In this document: positions 7,094-14,324 of the stretch, piece by piece
Layout of the letters: every line of letters starts with the position of its first letter
Numbering within the stretch: position 1 is the first letter of the stretch
NCBI GenBank assembly: GCA_028284905.1
Contig: JANQQU010000051.1
Location: 1 to 35,787 of the forward strand
DNA length: 35,787 bases
Origin: Calditrichia bacterium
GTDB lineage: Bacteria; Calditrichota; Calditrichia; RBG-13-44-9; J075
Direction of reading: 5' to 3'
The notes under the pieces: model-generated
Database searches by the model: none
Seen by the model: the letters and a program-made list of their open reading frames with translations, nothing else
Told to the model about the DNA's origin: nothing
Made by a program: the position numbers and the translations under genes

Positions 7094-8143
7094 TTAAACA
7101 TTTAACCAAACAATCATTAAATATCTGAGGATGAGGTAGGTAAGTATGAGTCCTACAAAGAACTTATTTTTCTTAAAAAAACGCAGGGAAAGTTCAATGA
7201 TATTTTCTTTGTAGGCGGAAATTGCCATATCATCGAGAAAATTGTCGATATCGCTGATCAGTGCCTGCACAGTTGAATAACGATTTTCCGGGGAAACAGA
7301 CATCGCTTTTTGGCAGATATATTTTAGCGGTTTGGGAATATTGACAGTTTTGCCAGACACCTGCGTAAGTAGCTGGAGTATCTTTTTCGGAGATGTCGTT
7401 GCCCTGGTTATTTGCGGAGGTGGTTCGCCGCTCAGAAGAAAAAAGAGGAGTGCTCCCAATGCATAAATATCACTTTGCTGATTAATCGCGGTAATTTCTC
7501 CTGCCGCCTGTTCCGGCGCCATATAACCCGGCGTACCTAAAATGGTGCCGCTGAGCGTCCGGGAAGTATCTTTTGCTGGAAGGAGATGGCTAGTGTTGTT
7601 CTTAAGCTCGACAGATGAAGATTGATTGAGCACTTTGGCAATTCCCCAATCCATTACCAAAGTTTCTCCAAAATCGCCGATCATAATATTGGCCGGTTTC
7701 AGATCCCGATGAATTACCCCATGGGCATGGGCAAAGGCGACCGGTTCACAAATTTTCCGGAATATTCGCAGCCGCTCGGAAATTGCCGTCACACTTTTTA
7801 TTGCGATATCCAGCCGTTCTCCCTGGACGTATTTCATTGTATAGAAAACGCGTCCGTCGGATAGCGTGCCGACATCATGTACCGGGACGATGCCGGGATG
7901 TTCCAGGCGGGCGATGATCCGCGCTTCCTCGATCATCCGTTCGCTGAGGTGATTGTCCTGATCGGGAATATCCAGCACTTTCAGCGCTACTTGTCGCTGC
8001 AACTCGCTGTCTGCCACCAGGTAAACGCTGCCCATGCCACCCCGCCCTAATTTTTCCCGCAGCTGATAACGGGTATTGCTGAGGTCCGGCGCATCGGCAA
8101 CCTCGCGAAGATGATGGAGCATTTTATCGGAAAGCCAGTTCAT
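7094..8143 (-). CDS. Membrane-anchored Ser/Thr protein kinase
   Basis: A 349-residue Hanks-type kinase. Glycine loop LGRGGMGSVY (32-41), catalytic Lys K55 in VALKVLD, catalytic loop HRDLKPANIM (D147, N152), and a DWG (165-167) in place of DFG, as in many bacterial kinases of this class. The activation segment ends GTPGYMAPEQ. A single hydrophobic helix near the C-terminus (about 327-346) anchors it, with almost nothing after it, so no sensor domain is outside the cell. Its ATG overlaps the stop of the upstream sigma-factor gene (ATGA), so the two are translationally coupled; the kinase may act on that sigma factor or its partners (inference). Confidence 0.88.
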   Translation of the reverse strand: MNWLSDKMLHHLREVADAPDLSNTRYQLREKLGRGGMGSVYLVADSELQRQVALKVLDIPDQDNHLSERMIEEARIIARLEHPGIVPVHDVGTLSDGRVFYTMKYVQGERLDIAIKSVTAISERLRIFRKICEPVAFAHAHGVIHRDLKPANIMIGDFGETLVMDWGIAKVLNQSSSVELKNNTSHLLPAKDTSRTLSGTILGTPGYMAPEQAAGEITAINQQSDIYALGALLFFLLSGEPPPQITRATTSPKKILQLLTQVSGKTVNIPKPLKYICQKAMSVSPENRYSTVQALISDIDNFLDDMAISAYKENIIELSLRFFKKNKFFVGLILTYLILRYLMIVWLNV

Positions 8144-8892
8144 TCGGGATCTTTTCCCAGTATCAGGCGCGCTTCGTTACGAAATTCGGCATCATTGATG
8201 GTAATATCCCGCAATTTGTCCAGCAATATTCGCCGAAATTCCCGGCGAGCAAAGGCGAGGTAGTTTGTTACCTGGGTGACAGGGATCTCGAAGTTGGAGG
8301 CAATTTCGCTATAGGCGGGAGGATTGGCGCTATCCGGATTGAGATCGTACAGCTCAAAGATTTGAAACTGCTGCATTTTTCCTTTCTTTTCGCAGAATTC
8401 TTTTAATGCCTCTATCGCCAGGGCAAAGAGACTGCGCAGCCATTCCTGATCGAAAAACTCGTCCATAGACTGGGCATCGGGCAGCTGACGGGCGCTCAGT
8501 TCTCCCTCGGCATTTTCAAAATCGAGGGAAGCGATATGCGCATTGCCGCCGCGTTTTTGCCGGTTGCCAGCTTTCATCTCGTTGGAAATGTAACGATCCA
8601 GACAGGTGCGTAAAAAAGTGCGAAAGCGGGCGCGGGCCGGGTCAAATCCCTGGAAAAAATCCTTCTCCATCACCCGGGTAAAAAAGCCCTGGGTAATATC
8701 TTTGGCATCTTCATTCGATTTTCCCCATTTGATCCGAATGTATTTATACACCGGCTTCCAGTAACTGGCAACGAGCACCTCGTATGCGCGGGTGCGTTCG
8801 TTGCTGTCGCTGCTGCCGGCAGCGACGATTGCGGACCAGCGGGTTTGGGGAAAGCGTTCTTCCGCGCCACCGATGCGGGTATCATCAGACAT
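8140..8892 (-). CDS. ECF-like sigma factor coupled to a Ser/Thr kinase
   Basis: A 250-residue factor from ATG 8892. It begins with FPQTRWSAIVAAG, the hallmark start of the large ECF-like group common in Planctomycetes and Acidobacteria, then region 2 (YWKPVYKYIRIKWGKSNEDAKDITQGFF, RFRTFLRTCLDRYISNE, with KRGG after it). Region 4 is near 180-225 (AYSEIASNFEIPVTQVTNYL ... ARREFRRILL). The frame is open to an ATG at 8952, but neither has a good ribosome site and the family normally starts shortly before FPxTRWS. It overlaps the kinase gene by 4 nt. This sigma-kinase pairing recurs in such genomes; control by phosphorylation is inference. Confidence 0.82.
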   Translation of the reverse strand: MSDDTRIGGAEERFPQTRWSAIVAAGSSDSNERTRAYEVLVASYWKPVYKYIRIKWGKSNEDAKDITQGFFTRVMEKDFFQGFDPARARFRTFLRTCLDRYISNEMKAGNRQKRGGNAHIASLDFENAEGELSARQLPDAQSMDEFFDQEWLRSLFALAIEALKEFCEKKGKMQQFQIFELYDLNPDSANPPAYSEIASNFEIPVTQVTNYLAFARREFRRILLDKLRDITINDAEFRNEARLILGKDPE

Positions 8893-9246
8893 ATAAGCTT
8901 CAACCTGCTGAGATGTTGGACAATGATTCAGGTGATAAAACCCCGGGAGCATCGGTCACATTGGGGAAGAACCAAGACCCGGCCGAACAAAATAGAGACT
9001 TGCTGGCTTCATCACTAAACCCTTATTTTTCATTCGAATATAACCGTTTACAGATGAAAAAATCAATAATTTTCATGCGAGGCTATTGCGCTTTTCTATT
9101 GAGAAAACAATTAGAAGTCATTATATTTTTCAGCTTGAACTGTTGCTGGCTTTTTCGTTTGTAATGGATACGAAAAATAAAGTTTCTAAAATCGTAAAGT
9201 TGGTAGTCGGTTTAATTCTGTGTAAAGTTATTCAAAAGGAGAGGTT
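8893..9246. promoter_or_regulatory. Divergent promoter gap, nothing else seen
   Basis: About 350 nt separate the divergent sigma-factor and desaturase genes. It should hold both promoters. AAAAGGAGAGG lies directly before ATG 9247. I see no convincing operator or small gene; a plus-strand open frame here (8784-9164) runs antisense through the sigma factor and lacks gene features. Confidence 0.35.
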
Positions 9247-10158
9247 ATGACACACGCCAATGCCCAAGCGGAAAAAATTAACTGGACCGATAGTACGGCC
9301 TTTATTCTGGTGCATATTGCTTGTATTATGGTAATTTGGACTGGAATTAGCTGGACGGCAGTAATTACCCTGATTTTAACATATGCAATTCGGATGTTTG
9401 CGATAACTGCCGGATACCATCGATATTTTTCTCATCGCTCCTATAAAACATCCCGCGTGTTTCAATTTATGATGGCTTTTCTCGGCAGCAGTGCCGCACA
9501 AAAAGGACCACTCTGGTGGGCAGCACATCATCGCCATCATCATAAGCATTCCGATACCGAAGAGGATATTCATTCACCACGCCGCGGATTTTGGTGGTCG
9601 CATGTTGGCTGGATTATGTGCGACAAATATAAATGTGCCCACATGAAGCTGGTGCACGATCTGATGAAATTCCCGGAACTACGTTTCCTCGATCGCTTTC
9701 ATATGATTGCACCAGTCACGATGGCAGTTTCTCTGGCCGGATTGGGCTGGTTGCTGAATTATTACTTCCCGCAATTAAATACGTCCGGTTTCCAGCTGTT
9801 GATCTGGGGATTTTTTATTAGCACAGTTTTTCTTTATCACGGCACTTTTACCGTTAATTCTCTCGCACACGTTATTGGCCGCCGCCGTTTTGCTACCAGC
9901 GACGACAGCAAGAATAGCTTTTTCATCTCGATGATTACCCTGGGGGAAGGCTGGCATAATAATCATCATCGCTATCCATCGTCCGAGCGGCAGGGATTTT
10001 ACTGGTGGGAAATTGATATCTCGCATTACGTATTGAAGGTGCTTTCCTGGTTCCGGGTGGTCTGGGATTTGCGCAAACCGCCGAAGAAAGTCTACGCGGA
10101 AAATCGTTTCTTTAAACGCCCCAGCGAACTGGTGAAAAGCGAGAAGCCGGAGAAGTAG
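9247..10158 (+). CDS. Fatty acyl-CoA / acyl-lipid desaturase (delta-9 type)
   Basis: A 303-residue integral membrane di-iron desaturase that would insert a cis double bond in saturated acyl chains, adjusting membrane fluidity. All three histidine boxes are present: HRYFSH (58-63), HHRHHHKH (94-101) and HNNHH (237-241, in GEGWHNNHHRYP), plus NSLAH (204-208). Hydrophobic helices flank them. Length and box spacing match stearoyl-CoA-desaturase-like bacterial enzymes. A strong ribosome site (AAAAGGAGAGG) precedes the ATG. It reads away from the sigma/kinase pair and is followed by the 165-nt tandem repeat, so it is probably a single-gene transcript. Confidence 0.93.
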   Translation: MTHANAQAEKINWTDSTAFILVHIACIMVIWTGISWTAVITLILTYAIRMFAITAGYHRYFSHRSYKTSRVFQFMMAFLGSSAAQKGPLWWAAHHRHHHKHSDTEEDIHSPRRGFWWSHVGWIMCDKYKCAHMKLVHDLMKFPELRFLDRFHMIAPVTMAVSLAGLGWLLNYYFPQLNTSGFQLLIWGFFISTVFLYHGTFTVNSLAHVIGRRRFATSDDSKNSFFISMITLGEGWHNNHHRYPSSERQGFYWWEIDISHYVLKVLSWFRVVWDLRKPPKKVYAENRFFKRPSELVKSEKPEK

Positions 10159-10178
10159 GTTGAAGAGACGGTTCTTTT

Positions 10179-10503
10179 TAAGCCACTGATTTGCACGGAT
10201 TTCACGGATAACGGCAAAGATCTTATTAAGAGGTTTTGAGAAGTTTTTTACATCTGTGAAAATCAGTGATCATCTGTGGCTTAATTTTAAAAGCGCTGTT
10301 ATGTGAGATGTTCAATTCCGAGTTAGCCGGCATATGTTGTTTCTAAGCCACTGATTTGCACGGATTTCACGGATAAAGGCAAGGGCCTTGTTAAAAAGTT
10401 GTGAAAAGCATTTTACATCAGTGAAGATCAGTGATCATCCGTGGCTTAATTTAAAATATATTGAAATAACGTCGAGATGCTCAATTTCGAGATTTTTGGC
10501 ATT
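10179..10503. repeat. Tandem duplication of a 165-nt element with terminal inverted repeats
   Basis: Two copies start with TAAGCCACTGATTTGCACGG at 10179 and 10344. The 105-nt cores (10179-10283 and 10344-10448) differ at about 14 positions and both end GTGGCTTA, the inverse of TAAGCCAC. A weaker tail (GAGATG-TCAATT-CGAG) follows each copy, giving a repeat unit of 165 nt. Similar AAGCCACTGATT / CACGGATTTCACGGAT elements are scattered in intergenic DNA of many environmental bacteria. It fills the gap between the desaturase and the acetamidase gene; no open frame is in it. Confidence 0.85.
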
Positions 10504-10561
10504 AAAGATAGAATAAAATCAAGCGGCGTAAGACTAAGGGCCTTTAGGAAAGGAGATAGAG

Positions 10562-11842
10562 ATGATTGATAAGATATTGCTGAGAAATAGTGGGAAAAAT
10601 GTTTTCACTCTGCAGCGTATCATTGGATTACTCTTTATGCTCCTGATCACCGCTGCCAGCAACATTTATGCCCAGGAAATTGTCGAAGTCGGGGATCGAT
10701 CCCTTAATTGCGAGGAAGACCCGGATTGCATTAACAGAATTCATCCGGCAATTCCGATGACGAAACGGGTAAAACCGGGGGCGACAATTGTATTTCATAC
10801 CCGTAACGCCAGCGACTTTGATATCGATCCCGCAGCACTGCAGGACCCACGCAGTGGCGATCCCGGCATCGGTACAGTCCATCCGTTGACCGGGCCAGTC
10901 TACATTGAGGGCGCGGAACCGGGCGATGTGCTAAAGGTGCGTATCCTCAATATTGATCCCGGCCCCTGGGCTTATACTCTGATCTCCAAGATCGGCTTTG
11001 TCTCCGATAAAATTCCCGGACCGCTGCGCATCCTCTGGAAGCTAAACCGGGATTATGCGGTTTCCGACGATCTGCCCGGAGTGCGGATTCCCAATCGAAG
11101 TTTCCCCGGTGTTGTCACCGTTTTGCCCGGGCCGGCGCAGCATGCAAAAATGCTTGCCCGGGAGAACGAATTGTTAGCAGCCGGCGGCACGGTGATGCCG
11201 GCGTCTCATTTAAAACATGCGTCCCCAAAGGAAATCTGTGGGGAAGGTGGTAGCCATGCCGGTGAGTGTCTTCGCACGATTCCACCGCGGGAGAATGGTG
11301 GCAATATGGATATCCGCTACTTGCAAGCTGGTGTCGCGATCTATTTGCCTTGCTATGTAGAAGGTGGTGGCCTGGCCATTGGCGATCCGCATTATTCCCA
11401 GGGGGATGGTGAAGTCTGTGGCACCGCACTCGAAATGGATGCAACCATAACAGCGACAGTTGAGTTAATCAAAAATGGCCCAAACCTGACACGTGGCCCG
11501 CATTATGAAGGTTCCGCCAATCTACTTGATATCCCATCGCGCAGATTTTATGCGACGACCGGTTTCCCGATTAAGGAAAAAGGTGAGGTGCCGCCTGATA
11601 TGGCCTACCTGGCATCTGAGAAAATTGCTAACCTGGAAAATCTGTCGAAGGACATTTCCCTTGCTGCCCGAAATGCCCTGATGGAAATGATTGAATACAT
11701 TTCGAAAACCTACGGATATAGCAGGGAGCAAGCTTACCTAATCGCCTCCGTTGCGGTAGATTTAAGAATTGGGCAACTGGTCGACACACCGAACGTGGGA
11801 GTGACGGCAATTTTACCACTGGATATTTTCGAAAAGCGCTAA
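10562..11842 (+). CDS. Exported acetamidase/formamidase family protein
   Basis: A 426-residue FmdA/AmdA-family amidohydrolase (metal-dependent hydrolysis of short amides to acid and ammonia). Family features are GDVLKVRILNI, PWAYTLISKIGF, the central GGNMDIRYLQAGVAIYLPCY, the acidic GLAIGDPHYSQGDGEVCGTALEM and the late VDLRIGQLVDTPNVGVTAILP. Unlike cytoplasmic FmdA, it begins with a signal-peptide-like segment (residues about 20-38, IIGLLFMLLITAASNIYAQ) after a charged start, so it is likely periplasmic. GGAAAGGAGATAG precedes the ATG. TsaE begins 12 nt after the stop. The true substrate is unknown. Confidence 0.85.
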   Translation: MIDKILLRNSGKNVFTLQRIIGLLFMLLITAASNIYAQEIVEVGDRSLNCEEDPDCINRIHPAIPMTKRVKPGATIVFHTRNASDFDIDPAALQDPRSGDPGIGTVHPLTGPVYIEGAEPGDVLKVRILNIDPGPWAYTLISKIGFVSDKIPGPLRILWKLNRDYAVSDDLPGVRIPNRSFPGVVTVLPGPAQHAKMLARENELLAAGGTVMPASHLKHASPKEICGEGGSHAGECLRTIPPRENGGNMDIRYLQAGVAIYLPCYVEGGGLAIGDPHYSQGDGEVCGTALEMDATITATVELIKNGPNLTRGPHYEGSANLLDIPSRRFYATTGFPIKEKGEVPPDMAYLASEKIANLENLSKDISLAARNALMEMIEYISKTYGYSREQAYLIASVAVDLRIGQLVDTPNVGVTAILPLDIFEKR

Positions 11843-11854
11843 ACGGATCATCCG

Positions 11855-12304
11855 ATGAACAGGAAAGAAATTTACAAAAAGCAGGTGGAAAGCCCTGAGG
11901 AGACTGCACGGTTTGCCGCTGAATTTGCCGGAGAATTGACTGCTGGCGATGTATTGGCATTTTATGGCGATCTCGGCAGCGGGAAAACCTTTTTCACGAA
12001 AGCGCTCTGCCAGGAACTGCAAACTGCCGAAGAACCGACCAGCCCTACCTTTACTATTGTTAATGAGTATAATGCTGCCTCGGGAATGCCGGTTTATCAT
12101 TTTGACTTTTACCGCATTGAGCATGATGCCGAGCTGTCGAATCTCGGGTTGGATGATTACTTCTACGGTGAAGGCATCTGCTTAATTGAATGGGCAGACA
12201 AAATCAGCGCCCACCTGCCCATTCCCCGATACGATATCTACATCGACCCAATTGAAGGAAAACCTGAATCCCGAACAATTCGCATCGAAAAAGTTCTACC
12301 CTGA
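11855..12304 (+). CDS. tsaE: TsaE, ATPase of tRNA t6A synthesis
   Basis: A 149-residue P-loop ATPase that works with TsaB and TsaD to build N6-threonylcarbamoyladenosine on tRNAs reading ANN codons. The Walker A motif is GDLGSGKT (38-45). The switch-like TSPTF (62-66), FDFYRI (83-88) and the conserved EW pair in LIEWADK (110-116) are all present. Length is normal. It lies 12 nt behind the acetamidase gene, so it may be read from the same transcript although the functions are unrelated. The other t6A genes are not in the window. Confidence 0.93.
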   Translation: MNRKEIYKKQVESPEETARFAAEFAGELTAGDVLAFYGDLGSGKTFFTKALCQELQTAEEPTSPTFTIVNEYNAASGMPVYHFDFYRIEHDAELSNLGLDDYFYGEGICLIEWADKISAHLPIPRYDIYIDPIEGKPESRTIRIEKVLP

Positions 12305-12442
12305 TCAAAGCGACCCCTAAGCCTTCAGCCTACCGCCTAAAAATCTTCCGGCTTTTCCCGAAAAAAACGCCCGGTGAGCGTTGAAATTTGCAAGTTTCCA
12401 ACGGGAGTGTTATATACTTAAAAATCGAACAGGAGTGTAGCG
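12305..12442 (+). promoter_or_regulatory. Gap with small hairpin and ribosome site before isomerase gene
   Basis: AACGC (12366-12370) can pair with GCGTT (12378-12382) downstream of TsaE, a weak terminator candidate after an A-run. AACAGGAGTGTAGCG precedes ATG 12443. TATATACTT at 12411-12419 is -10-like, but I see no matching -35 at normal distance. Confidence 0.3.
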
Positions 12443-13363
12443 ATGAAGCTTGGATTTGTAAGTGCAATTTTGCCGGACCTCTCCCTGGAAGAAGTATTCT
12501 CTTTCGCCGCCGAAGCCGGGTATGACTGCGTGGAAGTGATGTGCTGGCCAAAGGGCAAAGCGGAAAGACGCTATGCCGGCGTTACCCATATTGATGTTAC
12601 CAATCTGAAGAAAGCAGATATCCAGCGAATCCACGATTTATGCGAGGCGACAGGTGTTTCTATCAGTGGATTGGGGTATTATCCAAATCCCTTAGCACCG
12701 GACAAGGATGAAGCGAAAGTGGCTGCCGACCATATCAAGAAAGTGATTCGCGCTTCTGCCAAGCTGGGTATCTATCGCATGAATACTTTTATCGGGAGGG
12801 ATTGGCGGAAATCGGACGCAGACAACTGGCCTCGTTTTAAAAAGACCTGGGGACCGATTATCAAGCTGGCGGAAAAAGAGCAGGTATATGTCGGTATCGA
12901 AAATTGCCCGATGTATTTTACCGATGACGAATGGCCCGGTGGTAAAAATCTCGCCCGCAACCCGGCAATTTGGCGAGAGATGTTTCGCACGATTCCCAGT
13001 GATTATTTTGGCCTTAATTACGATCCTTCCCATATGATCTGGCAGATGATGGATTACCTGCAGCCGATGCGCGAATTTTCCCAAAAACTTTTTCATGTGC
13101 ACGCCAAAGATGTTCGTCTGGACCGCCACAAATTGAATGATGTCGGTATTATGGCCACACCAAATTCATTCCACACCCCGAAACTGCCAGGCCTTGGTGA
13201 AGTGGATTGGGGCAAATTCTTCTCCGTACTCACCGACACCGGCTACACCGGCCCGGTATGTGTCGAGGTCGAAGATCGCGCTTACGAAGGCTCCCTGGAA
13301 AACCGGAAAGCCTCTCTCCGCCAAAGCGCAACATATTTACGACAATTCATCCCCCGGCGATAA
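12443..13363 (+). CDS. Sugar phosphate isomerase/epimerase (TIM-barrel, AP endonuclease 2-like)
   Basis: A 306-residue xylose-isomerase-like TIM barrel. The probable divalent-metal ligands are in the expected places: E153 (VGIENCPM), D194 and H197 (YDPSHMIW), H220 with KD (FHVHAKDV), and E275 ([12 protein letters not shown]). The first strand [19 protein letters not shown] is typical of the family, which interconverts ketoses or inositol-type sugars. ATG 12443 follows AACAGGAGTG. It precedes the deoxyribose-phosphate aldolase and a Na+/solute symporter, suggesting a sugar or nucleoside catabolic unit. The exact substrate cannot be read from sequence. Confidence 0.87.
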   Translation: MKLGFVSAILPDLSLEEVFSFAAEAGYDCVEVMCWPKGKAERRYAGVTHIDVTNLKKADIQRIHDLCEATGVSISGLGYYPNPLAPDKDEAKVAADHIKKVIRASAKLGIYRMNTFIGRDWRKSDADNWPRFKKTWGPIIKLAEKEQVYVGIENCPMYFTDDEWPGGKNLARNPAIWREMFRTIPSDYFGLNYDPSHMIWQMMDYLQPMREFSQKLFHVHAKDVRLDRHKLNDVGIMATPNSFHTPKLPGLGEVDWGKFFSVLTDTGYTGPVCVEVEDRAYEGSLENRKASLRQSATYLRQFIPRR

Positions 13364-13502
13364 TTGTCTTATATCCCCCGGTGATGGAATCATCGGGCCC
13401 TGCTAATGCCTCACAAGTGACGCAAAAACAAAGTCCGATTTATCGGACGGCTGAAGATAAGCCATGGATTCATCCATGGCCAACAGTCCAAAAGGAACCC
13501 TC
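13364..13502 (+). other. Hairpin-rich gap before deoC
   Basis: In 139 nt there are two tight inverted repeats: GTCCGAT/ATCGGAC (13433-13448) and GCCATGGAT/ATCCATGGC (13461-13479), and a looser one around 13375-13398. AAAAGGAA at 13490-13497 is the ribosome site of deoC at 13503. These could be a processed or attenuating leader; nothing known is recognised. Confidence 0.45.
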
Positions 13503-14222
13503 ATGCCCGAAACAATCACCCTAAAATCCCTCGCAAAAATGATCGATCACTCCCTCCTCCACCCAACAATGACAGACCGGGAAATCGCTGAGGGCTGCGA
13601 GCTCTCCCGAAGATATGACGTCGCCACCGCCTGCGTAAAGCCCTATGCTATCCCCCTGGCAAAATCAATCCTCTCTGGCTCCGATGTGGAAGTCTGCGCC
13701 GTGATCGCATTTCCCCACGGTAACAGTACGCCAGCAATGAAGCGCCGCGAAGCGGAGGAAGTCTGTGCCGCCGGCGCCACCGAGGTGGATGTGGTCGTTA
13801 ATATCGGGAAAGTACTTGGGGGCGACTGGGATTATGTCTCTGCTGAGATTGAGTCCATCAATAAAACCGTTGTAGATAATGGTGCGATCCTGAAAGTGAT
13901 TTTCGAAAACGATTATCTCTCCGATGAACACATCATCCGTCTCTGCGAAATTTGCAGTGAGCATGCAGTAGCATTTGTAAAAACCTCATCGGGGTATGGC
14001 TTTGTGAAGCAGGAGAATGGAATGTATTCCTACAAAGGAGCGACCGATCCACAGCTTCGCCTGATGCGCAAGCATTGTCCACCGCCCGTGGATATTAAAG
14101 GCGCGGGAGGATTACGCACGTTGGACGACCTGCTGCGGGTGAGGGAGATGGGCGTTAGCCGCATCGGCGCCACTGCTACAGCGAAGATTCTCGATACTGC
14201 CCGGGAACAAGGTTTCAAGTGA
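13503..14222 (+). CDS. deoC: Deoxyribose-phosphate aldolase
   Basis: A 239-residue class I aldolase that cleaves 2-deoxyribose 5-phosphate into glyceraldehyde 3-phosphate and acetaldehyde, the last step of deoxynucleoside breakdown. Schiff-base Lys K160 is in VAFVKTSSGYG, with D96 (EVDVVVNIGK) and K199 (VDIKGAGG) as the proton relay. The frame extends to an ATG at 13464, but that lies inside a hairpin and lacks a ribosome site; ATG 13503 has AAAAGGAA at 5 nt. The stop TGA runs straight into an 8-nt repeat block. Neighbours are a sugar isomerase and a symporter. Confidence 0.93.
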   Translation: MPETITLKSLAKMIDHSLLHPTMTDREIAEGCELSRRYDVATACVKPYAIPLAKSILSGSDVEVCAVIAFPHGNSTPAMKRREAEEVCAAGATEVDVVVNIGKVLGGDWDYVSAEIESINKTVVDNGAILKVIFENDYLSDEHIIRLCEICSEHAVAFVKTSSGYGFVKQENGMYSYKGATDPQLRLMRKHCPPPVDIKGAGGLRTLDDLLRVREMGVSRIGATATAKILDTAREQGFK

Positions 14223-14286
14223 GCAAATCTGCAAATCTGCAAATCTGCAAATCTGCAAATTTGCCCATTTGTAAATTTACCCATTT
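14220..14286. repeat. 8-nt periodic block (GCAAATCT words) starting at the deoC stop
   Basis: From 14223 the sequence reads as eight successive octamers: GCAAATCT four times, then GCAAATTT, GCCCATTT, GTAAATTT and ACCCATTT. The GCAAAT and ATTTGC words make it foldable. It begins at the base after the deoC TGA and ends 39 nt before the symporter start. The same word family is at 32-107 and 16658-16718. Confidence 0.85.
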
Positions 14287-14324
14287 ACCGCATCTGCTAG
14301 TTCAAACTTAAAGAAGGAAGCAAA

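Noticed and set aside
8784-9164. 126-codon plus-strand open frame over the sigma factor start
   Set aside because: Antisense to a clear gene, with composition that follows the real frame and no domain content.
10179-10503. IS element remnant
   Set aside because: There is no open frame or transposase fragment; the unit is a small non-coding repeat.
14223-14286. CRISPR-like array of short repeats
   Set aside because: Units are only 8 nt with no spacers, and no cas genes are nearby.
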